DNA of 64,000 nucleotides. It comes from Conus ventricosus (Eukaryota; Mollusca; Gastropoda; Neogastropoda; Conidae). The first letter of the stretch is position 1. Every line of letters begins with the position of its first letter. The notes beneath the pieces are model-generated. The model saw nothing but the letters and a program-made list of their open reading frames with translations, did no database searches and was not told the origin of the DNA. A program made the translations under genes and the position numbers. The DNA is taken from positions 33,578,615-33,642,614 of the forward strand of contig CM031610.1 of the NCBI GenBank assembly GCA_018398815.1, read 5' to 3'. Positions 1 to 10,930 of the stretch are shown piece by piece.

Positions 1-1638
1 CGCTTGGTAGTCAAGTATCAGTATGTCCAAAGCCAGTACACATGTGCAACAGGATAATGGCATTTATAGAATATAACTCATACCTTTAGTGATTTGTACA
101 AGTTGTACAGTTTTATTTCACTGGAAGCTGATAGGCATAGTTTAGACTTGAACAGATGGCATTTTTTCTTTTCTTGGTAGACATTACAAGGATGAGCCTT
201 GTCTTGTCTTCCTTTTCGTTGAGCTCAGAATGCTCAAAATGGACCCAAGATATGTGAAGTGATTCACTTCTTCCAGTGTCTATGTGTACACTGTGATGTT
301 GAATGTTATCTCAGAGCTGACTTTCATTTTTGTATCAAGATTAGATGCTTTCTCGGTCTTAGGAATAAGTTCCTTGAGTTCTAGTTTGCTGCCTTCCTGT
401 GGGACTGTCTCCACAGAGGTTGTCTTCCACTGAATGTGTAGTTGGAAATCTTGAAGTGTTCCCTGTAGTATATTCTTCAGGTAGATATGGAACAATGGGA
501 GAGTAGAAGGTAGCCATGGCATGCTTAGTGATTGTTCATCAGAAGTCCCCTTGGTTATTGTTGAGAGTACAAAGCTGTTCGCTTCTTTGTAGACTGCTGC
601 TTTGACTTGGATGAGATTGTTGTCAACGTCATAATTCCTCATTACCTTCCAGCAGCCTAAAATGTTTACTTTCATGATACCTCCTGTGTGACATGCCCCC
701 CCCCCCCCCCCCCAACCTTTACCCAGTGGTATTTACCCTCACATTGCTTAATCGTGCATCCTGTAAACAGCCACAACCAGGGTGTCCTGTCATAGGCTTA
801 GCACCAGTCCCATCAGTGGCAAGCCATCAGCGGCAGCCCACCAGGAGAGATACTGTACTGCTGCTGAGTCACTCCTAAGGTGCTCAGTGATGGTGGTTTT
901 GATCCTGCATACACAGGACACCATTTACTTCCTAACCTCTGACTGGCAACAATGATTACTAAGTCACAGGAGCCAGTGAGCGAGCATTTCCTGTCTGGAG
1001 GAAGCTGCCATGCCCATCCATCATCAGTCCCTGTAAACTATTGATGACTGAAAAGAACTCGCCAAGGGCACAAATGCCAGAAACCCTCCTGACAATAATG
1101 GTTGAAGGCTTTCTTGAAGTCGGTGGAGTTGTGATAGAGATCATGTTGGTGTTGAGGGTGCTTCTCAGTCAGCAGTTTGTTGTTGCTGAAGTTCTGTTCA
1201 GATGTGCTTTCCAGTCAGAATTCTGCCTGTTCTCTTGAAAAAAACAAAAACAGTCTGTCTATCTTGTGTCCATCAAAACTATTGACCATACATTTGGATA
1301 GCCACCCAGTAAAGTGATGTTAAGGGTCCTGTGGAGTAATTGTAATACTATTTGGATTTGTAATGCTATTTGAATTTGTAATGAAATGTCTTATGTAAGG
1401 CTTGATGTTAGTGCTTGACAGTCATTTCTATGGAAATTCACATTCACCATGTGTGTATGTTGGCATTGCTATTACTATGTTTATTTAATGTACATTTATT
1501 TTCATTTATGTGTTCTGTTTGTTTGTTTTGTGATCTGGAACCTCAGCTTATTACAATCACATTCGTTTGCACATGCAGTGTTCTGTTTATTTGTTTACTG
1601 ATGAGACCTCCGATTATCTTGTATTTTTGCATGTGCAG
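1..1638. other. Upstream intron or flank, no host exon recognised
   Basis: No DOP1 exon could be recognised here, although the exon at 1639 opens at a splice acceptor and the family has about 50 more N-terminal residues. A poly-C run lies at about 697-714. The minus strand has an unrecognised 131-codon ORF at 280-675 with no flanking splice or promoter evidence. Around 959-1144 the minus strand weakly resembles a degraded non-LTR reverse transcriptase (a DFKKAF-like string), too short to call. Confidence 0.5.
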
Positions 1639-1866
1639 GTGCTTCTGAATCATTTGAAGTACCCTGTCATTCCGAAGAAGGTGACAATCGGCAAGCGACT
1701 GGCACAATGCCTACACCCTGCCCTGCCCAGCGGAGTGCACCTGAAAGCTCTGGAGGCCTACGACATCATCTTCAAATGTATTGGATCTCAGCGCTTAGCC
1801 CAGGACCTCTTCGTCTACAGTGCGGGGCTCTTCCCAGTCATCGCTCATGCTGCCATGAGTGTCAAG
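1639..1866 (+). CDS. DOP1: DOP1 (Dopey) visible exon 1
   Basis: DOP1 is a very large peripheral membrane protein of the Golgi/endosome system. It acts with MON2 in membrane traffic and organelle positioning (family knowledge). This 228-base exon starts after a TGCAG acceptor, ends at AAG|GTGAGT, and is open in phase 0. Its 76 residues contain the strongly conserved DOP1 block [20 protein letters not shown] and continue through [11 protein letters not shown] and AMSVK, which corresponds to roughly residues 50-125 of vertebrate DOP1A. Upstream sequence is intron, so at least one more 5' coding exon must exist. The family assignment is firm; I cannot separate A from B paralogues, and invertebrates usually have one gene. 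Confidence 0.93.
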
Positions 1867-2592
1867 GTGAGTGTTAGCAGCAGGCATTAGCCACTCATGT
1901 GCATTTGTGTAAAGGATGTGATTTTGAGATAACAAGTGTTCGATCGTCTTTGTCTTTTTTGTTTAGTTGGTTGGTTGGATGGGTTTGTTAGTTTTCGTTT
2001 GTGTGTGTGATTTGTTTTCCCCACAAATTAAAATGAAGTGTTTTAGTTTGAAGATGAATGCATCTTAAAACAAGTAACATGGATGTGTGTGTATATGCCT
2101 GATTCCTGAAATTAGGTAGTTTCATGGAGACCCAGCCAGATAGTTCATAGGAAAGGTTTTGCCCAATGTTCAAGAAGTAAATCTATACTTTGCCCAAGCC
2201 AAAAGAAACCATGCTGTTGTCAGATATAGATAGCAGCTTTAAGAGCTGATTGGCCTGGAAAATTTTGAAATTTGGATTTTGGACATGTAGTAATTATTTG
2301 TGTTATGTGTGTTTTAATGAAACATATGTTTTATTTGTTCTGACTGCCTCTTTAACTTCGTTTCTTTCGTTCTTCATTCCCCTGTACCTTGTCTTCCCCT
2401 CTCCACTTTTTCCCCTTCTTTGCCCCTTCTCTTTCATTCTTCTCTCCTTTCCTTCTTTTCTTCCTTCCTCCCCCCCCCTCCCCCTTCTTTTTGTCCTTTC
2501 CTTCCTTTCTGTCCACCCTTTCTTTTTTTCTTTGTTCCCTTCCTTCTTTTCTCCCCATTTTCCTTCTATAATGGAACTGGTGTGTGTTGTAG
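1867..2592 (+). other. DOP1 intron 1
   Basis: GT-AG intron between visible exons 1 and 2. Its last 250 bases are a long pyrimidine-rich tract (about 2340-2570) made of CCTT/CTTT-like runs, which is an extended polypyrimidine tract before the acceptor at 2592. No gene or mobile element was seen. Confidence 0.7.
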
Positions 2593-2715
2593 CCCGTGCT
2601 GCTGACCGTGTATGAGAAGCACTTTGTTCCCCTGGGCGTCAGATCAAGCCTGGTCTCAATGGATTGCTGCTGGCCTGCTGCCACCCTGGAGGAAGGAGCG
2701 GAAAGTACTTTGATG
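2593..2715 (+). CDS. DOP1: DOP1 visible exon 2, frame-disrupted
   Basis: The exon begins after GTTGTAG and reads PVLLTVYEKHFVPLG, the expected continuation of exon 1 (family: SVKPTLLSLYEIYYLPLG). After that the frame breaks. RQIKPGLNGLLLA lies in a second frame, LEEGAE returns in the first, and the final KYFD is again in another frame. The likely donor is ATG|GTTAGC at 2716, but the 123-base length does not deliver the phase that exon 3 needs. At least three one-base indels in about 75 bases fit sequencing error better than pseudogenisation, because exons 1, 3 and 4 on either side are intact. The exact 3' end is uncertain. Confidence 0.75.
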
Positions 2716-3045
2716 GTTAGCTGTGATGTTGGGCCTGATCACTGGTGTCATCTTTGCAGAGTAAAGCCAAGAGAAAAAAATTGTATTTTGTAACAAGGCC
2801 AATGAAAAGCTTGAGGGAGGTAGGTAGGTCAGACTTCGTTTTTTTCTTTTTCTTTCATTATTTTTATTTGTAATAGTTTTTTGAAAGGTTGCCGAAGACC
2901 AACTTAAATATGACACAGTTTCCATTTTCCCAATACCCGTTGATAAAGGCCCACACATTGAACTTTTGTTCCATTTTGATCCAAACTAGTGCTTTCCCTG
3001 AAAAGTATCTGTCATCTGAAGACAGTCCGTTACAACAACTGTGTC
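2716..3045 (+). other. DOP1 intron 2, 5' part
   Basis: Intron sequence up to the LTR retrotransposon insertion. It ends with GTGTC at 3041-3045, the left copy of the target duplication. Nothing else was recognised. Confidence 0.6.
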
Positions 3046-4242
3046 TGTTAAAGGCACAGACGAGACAGAAATAAATATTCACATCACACACATCTTATCC
3101 ATACGCGTTTCTTACCCAGGGATATAAACACTTAAGACTTTTGAAAAAATACCCCCCTTTCTTTTTAAATTATAGGAAATTTCTACACTCAGAATTCCGG
3201 GTGTAGATAGAAGAATGGGAAATTTTAAAAGGTTTTCACTCAGCTTAACATCACGGAAAGATTTTTCCAAACCCGTCCCTTCCTCGTCGCCTCTCTCCCT
3301 GGAGTTCACCAGGGACACGTCACGCCCCAAACCCTGGTCTGCTCCACGACTAGCCCAAACGTAGCCCGGGCCCTTTTCCTTCTGAAGTTTTCACGAGGTG
3401 CAGCCTAAAGCCTACGGCAGGGAAGCTCCCCCAGTTTTCTTCCCCTCCCGTAGCGGAGATCCATCTGTACGTCTCAAAACCCGGTGCAGCTCAAAGTCTA
3501 CGGCAGGGAGCTCTCCAGTTTTCACTCCCAGGGGAGCATGCCACTCTACAAACAAAGTCTGGAACACACCATTACTACCCAGTTCTAACACTTCAATAAT
3601 AATTTAATCTATCAGGCTTCGTCTCCACTGAAAAACTAACCCATTCCCTTCCGTCTCCACCTCGGCAATTTCCCTGAGATAAAAGAAATAAATAATATTA
3701 TTCCAATTCATTCAACAAACAAGACAATTTCTTTTTATATAAACAACGTGTTCCTCACCGGCCTCGAAACCATCTCGAATCTTAAAACAATTGGAAAAAT
3801 AAATTTTAATATTTGGTCAAAATATTCACGTAATATATTCAAAAACCCCATAAACAAAACCAAGCTGTAAAGAAAATAAAAATATTAAAACTTAACAACA
3901 TAATTTCTTCATTCCCCGGGCCTCTCTCCCCAGCTTACTAGCGTTTACGCTCTCTCGGTCTGTCCAGAGACAGCGCGCTCTCTCTCTCGGTCGTCACACC
4001 CAAAGCAAACATCGACGCCACACATACAATTTCCAGCTCACCGTTATAAAAACTGCAGAGATCCATGCATCTCCCTCTAAAAACCTGTGCCGGCTTACAC
4101 ACATGTCTGCATCTGATATCAACTTTTATACCAGTTTGGGTGCCTTATACACTGAAAATAAAAAAAAATGCACCTCTATTTCTATACTAAACAACAATTA
4201 AATGAAACCTAAAAAATTATTAAAAAACATTTTTCTTTACTA
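3046..4242 (-). repeat. 3' LTR (left copy)
   Basis: Direct repeat of 9684-10930 with many small indels. Shared landmarks are CACAGACGAGACAGAAATAA near its left edge, the AATTCCGGGTGTAGA block, two copies of a GTGCAGC...GGCAGGGAGCTC motif, and an ATTATTAAAAACATTTTTC edge on the right. Just outside the LTR on the minus strand there is a G-rich run (GGGGGGG, about 4245-4251) that is a plausible polypurine tract. Confidence 0.85.
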
Positions 4243-4574
4243 TACCCCCCCTACAAAAAGAGCGCACAAAGCGATCTTAAACCTTTAAGGATAACCAAGT
4301 ACAATCTCAAAATGACATATCTCCAAGACAAAATCATATCTTTAAGTCACTACCTCGAAATTTTATCTTAGAAACATGATTATCAAACATCACTTTAAAT
4401 CTCATCATGGACTCAACATCAATAAAAACAAAATAGCAGAAATTGAAATTTGAATATCAAGAAATTTGACGTGTCGAACACGCAACAATAATCATCATGT
4501 AAAAAAGTATACTAATAGCTAAAACAGGTTATTAAAACATGATCACAAAAAAAAAAACCCAAAACATCAGCATT

Positions 4575-5900
4575 TCATTTTCTCAACGGCTGAAAAAATT
4601 TGCAAACAGATTTGCAGTACAGAGATGGAGTAACAGTGAACCTGTACTCCTGCAATGACAGGGACCACCTCATAATCCTTGCATTTTTGAAAACACAAGA
4701 CTGGGGGTTTAAGTAAAAAGGGCGTGATCTGTCTGGAGAACAAATGTCCTTCCCCCAGAGATATCTACCTAGCTTCGTAATCACCCACACAATAGCCAAG
4801 CATTCTCTCCGATAGTACTGTATCGATTTCTCGGGGCAGAGTTTTCGACTCACGAAAGCGACTGGATGAAGAACATCATCATGCTCCTGAAACAAAGCAC
4901 CACCGATCCCGATGGAACGGCATCCGACCGAAAACCACAAATGGTTTCCCCAAATCTGGCAACAGCAAAATCGGACTTGAAGACAACCTCTTCTTCAACT
5001 TCTCCAAAGCAGACTGAAAAGCAGACGCCCCACTCCAACTTTTTTGTAGCCTTTCCCTGACAACAAATCGCTGATAGGAGCAGTAAGCGACGCAAAGTTG
5101 TGGTTTAAAACGTCTGTAGTACCCAAACCCAAACCCCCAGTAACGCACGCACTTGCCTCTTGTAGATGGAGGAGTAACATGAAGAATCTTCTCAACCTTT
5201 TCCTTGTCTGGCTGCAAGGAACCATGACCAACTGTATGTCCCAAGAATTTCAATTCTTGAATCCAGCATAGAGCTTCGAAGGAGAGCTGTCAAACCTGCT
5301 TGCTTTAGCTTTTCTAGCACTTCCTCAACATCTTTCAAATGCCCACACCACTCTTACTGAAGATGAGAATGTCATCGAAGAAATTCAATGCTGACTCGCC
5401 TAACTTTAAAGCACGCATAACCCTAGCAAACGTCGCTGAGCTGTTACCAAGCCAAATGGCATTCTCACCCACTGAAACAACCCTAGGGGTGTTTGAAAAG
5501 CCGTCTTATCTCTATCATCTTCCTTCACTGGAATCTGCCAGTAACCTTCGTTAAATCAATCTTGGGGGAAGTAACGGCATGAGACAACCTAGAAAACAAC
5601 TCCTCTGGATCGGGGAATCGGTTCAGCATCCGTACGAGAAACTTTGTTAAGTTCTCTGTAATCAAAACAGAATCTAGTGGAACCATCTGGTTTTTAACCA
5701 ACACAACAGGAGCGGAATAAGGAGACTGGATGGTTCAATGACTCCTAAATTAAACATCTTCTGTACCTCTTCCTTAATAGTTTCCTGAGAAGAAAAAGGA
5801 AGAGGGTACTGTTTCCTGAAAACTGGTTTTTTCCGTCACAAGATTAATGTCGTGCGCAATATTTAGAGAACAACAACCAGGATTACTTGTAAAAAATTGA
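4575..5900 (-). pseudogene. Retrotransposon reverse transcriptase and RNase H remnant
   Basis: Minus-strand reading gives, in order, RT fingers (about 5870-5560), the catalytic F-D-D box (about 5370), the RT C-terminal LGHxV segment (about 5250) and a Ty3/gypsy RNase H (about 4960-4640) with IGIGGALFQ, HPVAFVSRKL and YRRECLAIVW motifs. The frame changes several times, so no continuous ORF remains. The domain assignment rests on motif order and spacing. A string of homopolymer indels suggests that both age and sequence error contribute. Confidence 0.82.
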
Positions 5901-6173
5901 CTCGTACTTGCTAAAAACTCAGAAATTTCTCTTTTCTGTCACAGACAAACTTGTCAGAGTAAATGAACGTCAGAGCACGTCTCACTAGTAAAGTGCCCAA
6001 AAGTAGGTATCTTCGCTAAATGTTCATCATCAGTGGCAACTGAAGCAAAACAGCTACTAAACCTCTCACTGGAACATTCACTTTGTGACCGTCCAAAACA
6101 TGTCTATTGTCAGTTTCAACATTCAATCTTTGAGGAACAAACGTATGAGGTAGAATGTCCTGAAATGGTTGTG

Positions 6174-6790
6174 TCAAAACCATTCACACTCACAACAGCA
6201 GTCAAACCTTCTCGCCTGTGAAAGTGTTTTAGCATGTTTGGATGAAAAAATTCTTCCTTTTGCCACCCATGTCAACGACATAGTCAAAGCAAGTACTCCT
6301 ACAATCTTGTAGGGACCTTTCCATGTCATCAACAGTTTGTTCGTAGTTGTAGGAAGAAATACAAGTACTTCGTCAGACACTTGAAACGAACGAACACGAG
6401 AACTTTTGTAAAGGTCCCTTCTTCTGTCTTTTGCAGTCTTGTCAACAAATACCTGTGATTGTCCTCTGAAGTGGAGAAAAAGGACCCACAATGTCTACTG
6501 CTACTCTGTAGAAGGTTCTTCGATTTTGGGCATCTGAGACAACGGAACATCAGGAGTACGACCCTTTTGAGAACTTTTTGACAAATTTCACATGTCCTGC
6601 AATAAGTCTTGACATCTCTCACTACTCCGGGCCCCCAGAAACAATTCCGAACTCTAGCCAATGTTTTCCTCACACACAAGACCTGCAAGTAAAGCATCAT
6701 AGCTGTAAACAGCACCTTTGTCGAACCTTCTCTGGAACCACAACTGTGACAAGTGTGTATCTCCCTTGGAAAATGAACGAAACAAAACAC
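6174..6790 (-). pseudogene. Integrase remnant lacking most of the catalytic core
   Basis: Upstream of RT on the minus strand. The N-terminal zinc-binding module is visible (about 6700-6560, ending in a CxxCxxC-like CRTCEICQ), followed by a short linker and the start of the catalytic core (first Asp region, VDIVGP-like, about 6500). The sequence then jumps directly to the C-terminal DNA-binding part (SDEVLVF and WKGPYKI, about 6410-6310). The second Asp and the Glu of the DDE triad are absent. The span between the landmarks is too short by well over 100 residues, so this is an internal deletion. Confidence 0.75.
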
Positions 6791-7084
6791 GTTTTTCCTT
6801 CACAAACGAACATGAACTCTGTTTTGTTTGAATACACTCTCCAGACTGAACCATGTTTTGGAACTTAGCCAATGAAACATCTTTTTCCTGCAAACTGATC
6901 AATTCCTCTGTTGACAAACACAAATCCGACACTGGAATGTCTAACCAGCCTTTCCCTTCTGTTCCTGCTTCTTCTGCGCCCTTGTTTCCACAGAAAGCTG
7001 CAATCGGAGGACTATCATTCATGATGAGACCTGTAATGGGAGTAACACCTGAAACTTTCCCCCAAAATGAGATCTGCGATGGGC

Positions 7085-7372
7085 TCATCTATGACACAGC
7101 ATAACAGAGAACCTGAAAAAAACACGGGTATCCACCTCCACAGATGCGACAGGAAACTCCTCAGTATTTCCACCAAAGTCACCACTTTTCTGCGTCTTTC
7201 CCACATACTGATCTGGACGAACAAGTGACCTCCCCAACTCCGCAGTTGTTGCACCTGAATCACGTAGAACTGACACCTGAAAGCCATTCACTGTTCCATC
7301 ACAAATGGGTAAGGAACCAGACTCTGAAGTCAACGAAGAACACAGCACCTCTGCATCCACAGAATCCTGCAA
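7085..7372 (-). pseudogene. Retrotransposon aspartic protease
   Basis: A 95-codon minus-strand frame contains the retropepsin active-site string DSGAT, preceded by VNGFQVSVLR, which is the usual context of Ty3/gypsy and retroviral proteases. It lies between the gag zinc knuckle and the integrase, as expected in a Pol polyprotein. No separate start is implied. Confidence 0.75.
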
Positions 7373-9099
7373 CGCAAAAGAAACAATGCCAACTTCTTTG
7401 TGCTGTTTTGGAGATTGAGAACGTGACCTTCTTTGAAATGTTCACATTCCCTCTGTAATGACCTTTACCACCACATTCAAAACATCTCACAAATCCTTGC
7501 GAGTACAAACTCCAACCATTTCCTCTGCGACCACCACGACTTCTGAACCTGAAATATTGTCCACCACGATCAGAAAACTGCTGGTTTTGAGCACGAGGGG
7601 ACTGGACTGTGGGGTTTTTGGGAATGGGAAGTTTGGGAACGGGGAAAACCTGTCTGGGAACCCTGCTGTGTTTCACATTTTGTCCATTTTAAGAGACATG
7701 CAATCTCAAACTTGTTCCCACGTGACATACACTATTTGGATGAGCCAAACGGTAGCTTTCTGCCGCTTCTAAAAGTTCAGCAGATGTTTTCAAACTACGT
7801 TCACGTAGAAAAACTTCAATTCTTTGCTCACAGAAGACAAAATTTGTTCACATAAAGCAAATCACGAAGACATTCATATGACAAATCTATGTCTGAAAGT
7901 TCCACCCAACGATCAAAACAAATGTGTTAAAACGAGTGGCGTATGACACAAAAGATTCATCTTTCTCTGGTTTTAGAATTTCTTAACTTATCTCTGTAAC
8001 CATCTTTTGTACACTGAAACTTTGCAAACAAAGCTTTCTTGAGTTCTTTATATTCACAGGACCACTTGCACACAGAGTATGATACAAAGACAACGCACTG
8101 CCTTGTAAATGTACACCCAAAACATACCCCAATCCTTTTCATCCCATTTCACATTCTCAGCAAATGTTTCAAAACGAAATAGGTATGAGTCCATATCATC
8201 CCTAGATTCATTAAAATAAGGCATCTTAGGATAAAAAGTACTGCTTTAGTACCAGACTGAGAACCATTGTTCTGATCACCTTGCTCATGTTTTACCCCCG
8301 CAGAAAACTTAATCCCTCTCTCTCTAATTCAAGTTCAGCTAGTTCTTTCTGTAACACCGATCCTCTCTCTCACTTTCCTGTTGTCTTTGAGCTTCTTTTC
8401 AAATTTCAATCGCATCAACCCCTCTCTCACCTTGTTCTTTATCAGCCTGAAACTGAGCCAATCTTTTTCTCTCTCTGACTATTTCTCTTTCCTCTTTAGC
8501 TAATTGAGCCGTCTTTCCTTTTCTCTTTCAGCTGCATCCCTCTCTTCTTTGCTATCTGAGCCTGTCTTTCGTTTTCTCTTTTAGCTGCATCTCTCTCTTC
8601 TTTAGCTACTCTTTCAGCTATCTGAGCCTGTCTTTCGTTTTCTCTTTCAGCTACATTTTCTCTTCTTTAGCTATCTGAGCTGTCTTTCCTTTTCTCTTTC
8701 AGCTGCATCTCTCTCTTCTTTAGCTATCTGAGCCAACCTGTCTTTCTCCTCTCTATCCAGCTGAGCTAGTCTTTCTTTCTCCTCTCTATCCACTGAGCTA
8801 GTCTTTCTTTCTCCTCTCTATCCAGTTGAGCTAGTCTTTCTTTCTCCTCTCTATCCAGTTTAGCTCCAAGTCTCTTTTTTCTTTTTCTTTTTTAGCTGCC
8901 AAGTCTCTTTGTTCTTTTTCTTTTTTAGCTGCCAAGTCTCTTTGTTCTTTTTCTTTTTTTAGCGGCTAAGTCAAGTCGTTTTAAATGTGATTTTCTCTTC
9001 TCTTTCCAAGTATTTTTCCACAAAATCTTTAAGTTCGGACCAGCCAAACCTAACTCTTTTTCCTGTGAGGTTAACAACGCAAATTTTATCCGGATCCAT
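7300..9099 (-). pseudogene. Gag-like polyprotein remnant with coiled coil and zinc knuckle
   Basis: The minus-strand start ATG at 9099 reads MDPDKICVVNL. It is followed by a long Lys/Glu/Arg/Ala-rich stretch (about 8990-8300) built from tandem repeats such as KEKEQRDLAAK and ERxAEREN, almost certainly coiled coil. Near 7485-7445 a CCHC zinc knuckle begins (C-F-E-C-x4-H) but the last Cys is out of frame because a G run appears one base short. Other frameshifts separate the blocks. The same G run should be checked in other copies before calling the knuckle lost. Confidence 0.7.
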
Positions 9100-9664
9100 G
9101 TTTGAAAATACTATACAATTCTTTAATCAAATAATAAATTTATGTCACCAAAAACAATGTTGAATCAAAATTTACTTTTTGTATCAAATTTTTTTTTAAG
9201 CACACACAAATGTTTTAAATCATAAGTCCACACAAACCCCACACACAAATTTATATAAGACAATACAATGGAAAGAAAAAGAAACCTACAGAATGCAAGT
9301 ATTACTTTATACACTTACAAAATACACAAAACAATTTACACCACAAACTATACAAAACAAACTACACTATCAAATGTACAAAATACCCTACACTACAAAG
9401 GGGTGGTTTCATACATAAACTTAAACATATAAAGTATTAAAGAAGAAAGACACAATCAAAAAGGGAGCCAAGAGAGATAGACAGTATCAAAGGAAGGAAA
9501 ATGAACTACACCCCCGACACTACAGAAAACTATCTATTTACACAGTAGTGTCCCCGTAAACTGGAGACGGGAGTAAATTACAACATAAAAATATATATGG
9601 ACTTTTAAATGAAATCAGGTGGCAAAATTTTTATATATTACGCTACTAAAACAAAGCCCAACCC
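9100..9664 (-). other. Retrotransposon 5' leader
   Basis: Between the primer-binding site and the gag ATG. AT-rich, with no recognisable ORF. It should be the untranslated leader of the genomic RNA. Confidence 0.5.
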
Positions 9665-9682
9665 TGGGATTCGGGGTCACCA
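9665..9682 (-). promoter_or_regulatory. Primer-binding site, tRNA-Trp-like
   Basis: One base after the end of the 5' LTR the minus strand reads TGGTGACCCCGAATCCCAGG. The first 11 bases are complementary to the 3' end of animal tRNA-Trp (...CGGGGTCACCA, from memory). Homology ends after that, so a different tRNA is possible. Confidence 0.6.
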
Positions 9683-9683
9683 C

Positions 9684-10930
9684 TGTAAAGCACAGACGAG
9701 ACAGAAATAATATCTCACATCACACACAATCTTTCTCCATACGCGTTCTTACCCCGGATATAAAAACTTAGACTTTTGAAAAAAATACCACCCCTTCTTT
9801 ATTAAATTATTAGGAAATTTCTACACTCAGAATTCCGGGTGTAGAATAGAAAGAAATGGGGAAAGTTTTAAAAGGTTTTTCACTCAGCTTAACTCACTGA
9901 AAAATTCTCCAACGTCCTTCCTCTTTGCCTCTCTCCCTGGAGTTCACCAGGGACGACGTCAACGACCCCAACCTGGGTCTGGCTCCACGACTAGCCAAAC
10001 GTAGCCCGGGACCTTCCTTCTGTAAGTCTTCCGACCGGTGCAGCCTCAAACGCCTACGGCAGGGAGCTCCTCCAGCTTCTTCTCTCCCGGAGCGGAGCAT
10101 GCCATCTGTACGGTCACAACCGGTGCAGCCTCAAACGTCTACGGGAGGGAGCTCCTCCAGCTTCTTCACTCCGTAGCGGAGATGCCACCCCCTACAAACA
10201 AAATCTGGGAACACCACCATTACTATCCCATTCCTAACATTCAATAATAATTTAATCTATCAGCTTCGGGCTCCACCTGAAAAAACTAACCACCATTCCC
10301 TTCCGTCTCCACCTCGGCAATTTCTGAGATAAAATAGAAATAAATAATATTATTTCCCAAATTTATTTCAACAAACAAGAAAAATTTTATTATATAAAAC
10401 AACAGCTTGTCTCCTCACACCCCGGCCTCGAACCATCTCGGAATCTATAAAACAATGGAAAGAATAATTTTAATTTTTCTTGTCAAACATATTCATCGTA
10501 ATACTATTCATAAACCATAAACAAAACCAAGCTGTAAAGAAAATGAAATATTATAACTTACAACACTAAGTCTTCAACTTACCCGGGCCTCTCTCCCCCC
10601 AGGACTTACTAGCGTCTTACGCTCTCCCCGGTCTGTCACAGCAGACAGCGCACGCTCTCTCTCTCGGTCTGTCCCCAGCAGACAGCTAAACATCGACCGG
10701 CCACACATACAAACTTCAAGCTCACCCGTTATAAAAACTGCACGAGATCCATGCATCTCCCCTCTAAAACCTGTGCAAAGGGCTACACCCCATGTCTGCA
10801 TCAGCATATCAAACTTTTATACCAGTTTGGGTGCACTTATACACTGCAATAAAATAAATGCACCTCTATTTCTATACTAAACACAATTAAATGAAAACCC
10901 ATAAAATTATTAAAAACATTTTTCTTTACA
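9684..10930 (-). repeat. 5' LTR (right copy)
   Basis: Better preserved LTR copy. On the minus strand it starts TGTAAAGAAAAATG and ends CTTTACA. It contains an internal duplication of about 100 bp (10038-10085 and 10118-10165, GTGCAGCCTCAAACG...GGGAGCTCCTCCAGC) that is also present in the left LTR, so it predates integration. Confidence 0.87.

Larger units (their letters stand above)
3046..10930 (-). mobile_element. Degraded Ty3/gypsy LTR retrotransposon, Gmr1-like gene order
   Basis: A 7.9-kb element lies antisense in DOP1 intron 2. Two direct LTRs (3046-4242 and 9684-10930) begin and end with TG...CA-type termini on the minus strand, and GTGTC flanks both sides (3041-3045 and 10931-10935). 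Reading the minus strand from the right LTR, the order is primer-binding site, gag with a zinc knuckle, aspartic protease, integrase zinc-binding domain and integrase C-terminus, reverse transcriptase, RNase H, left LTR. Integrase before RT is the reverse of normal Ty3/gypsy order and is the hallmark of the Gmr1 group. All ORFs are broken by indels and most of the integrase catalytic core is missing, so this copy cannot be autonomous. Confidence 0.88.

Noticed and set aside
2352..2684. 110-codon Lys/Arg/Glu-rich ORF on the minus strand
   Set aside because: It is the reverse of the pyrimidine-rich tract before exon 2 and of exon 2 itself.
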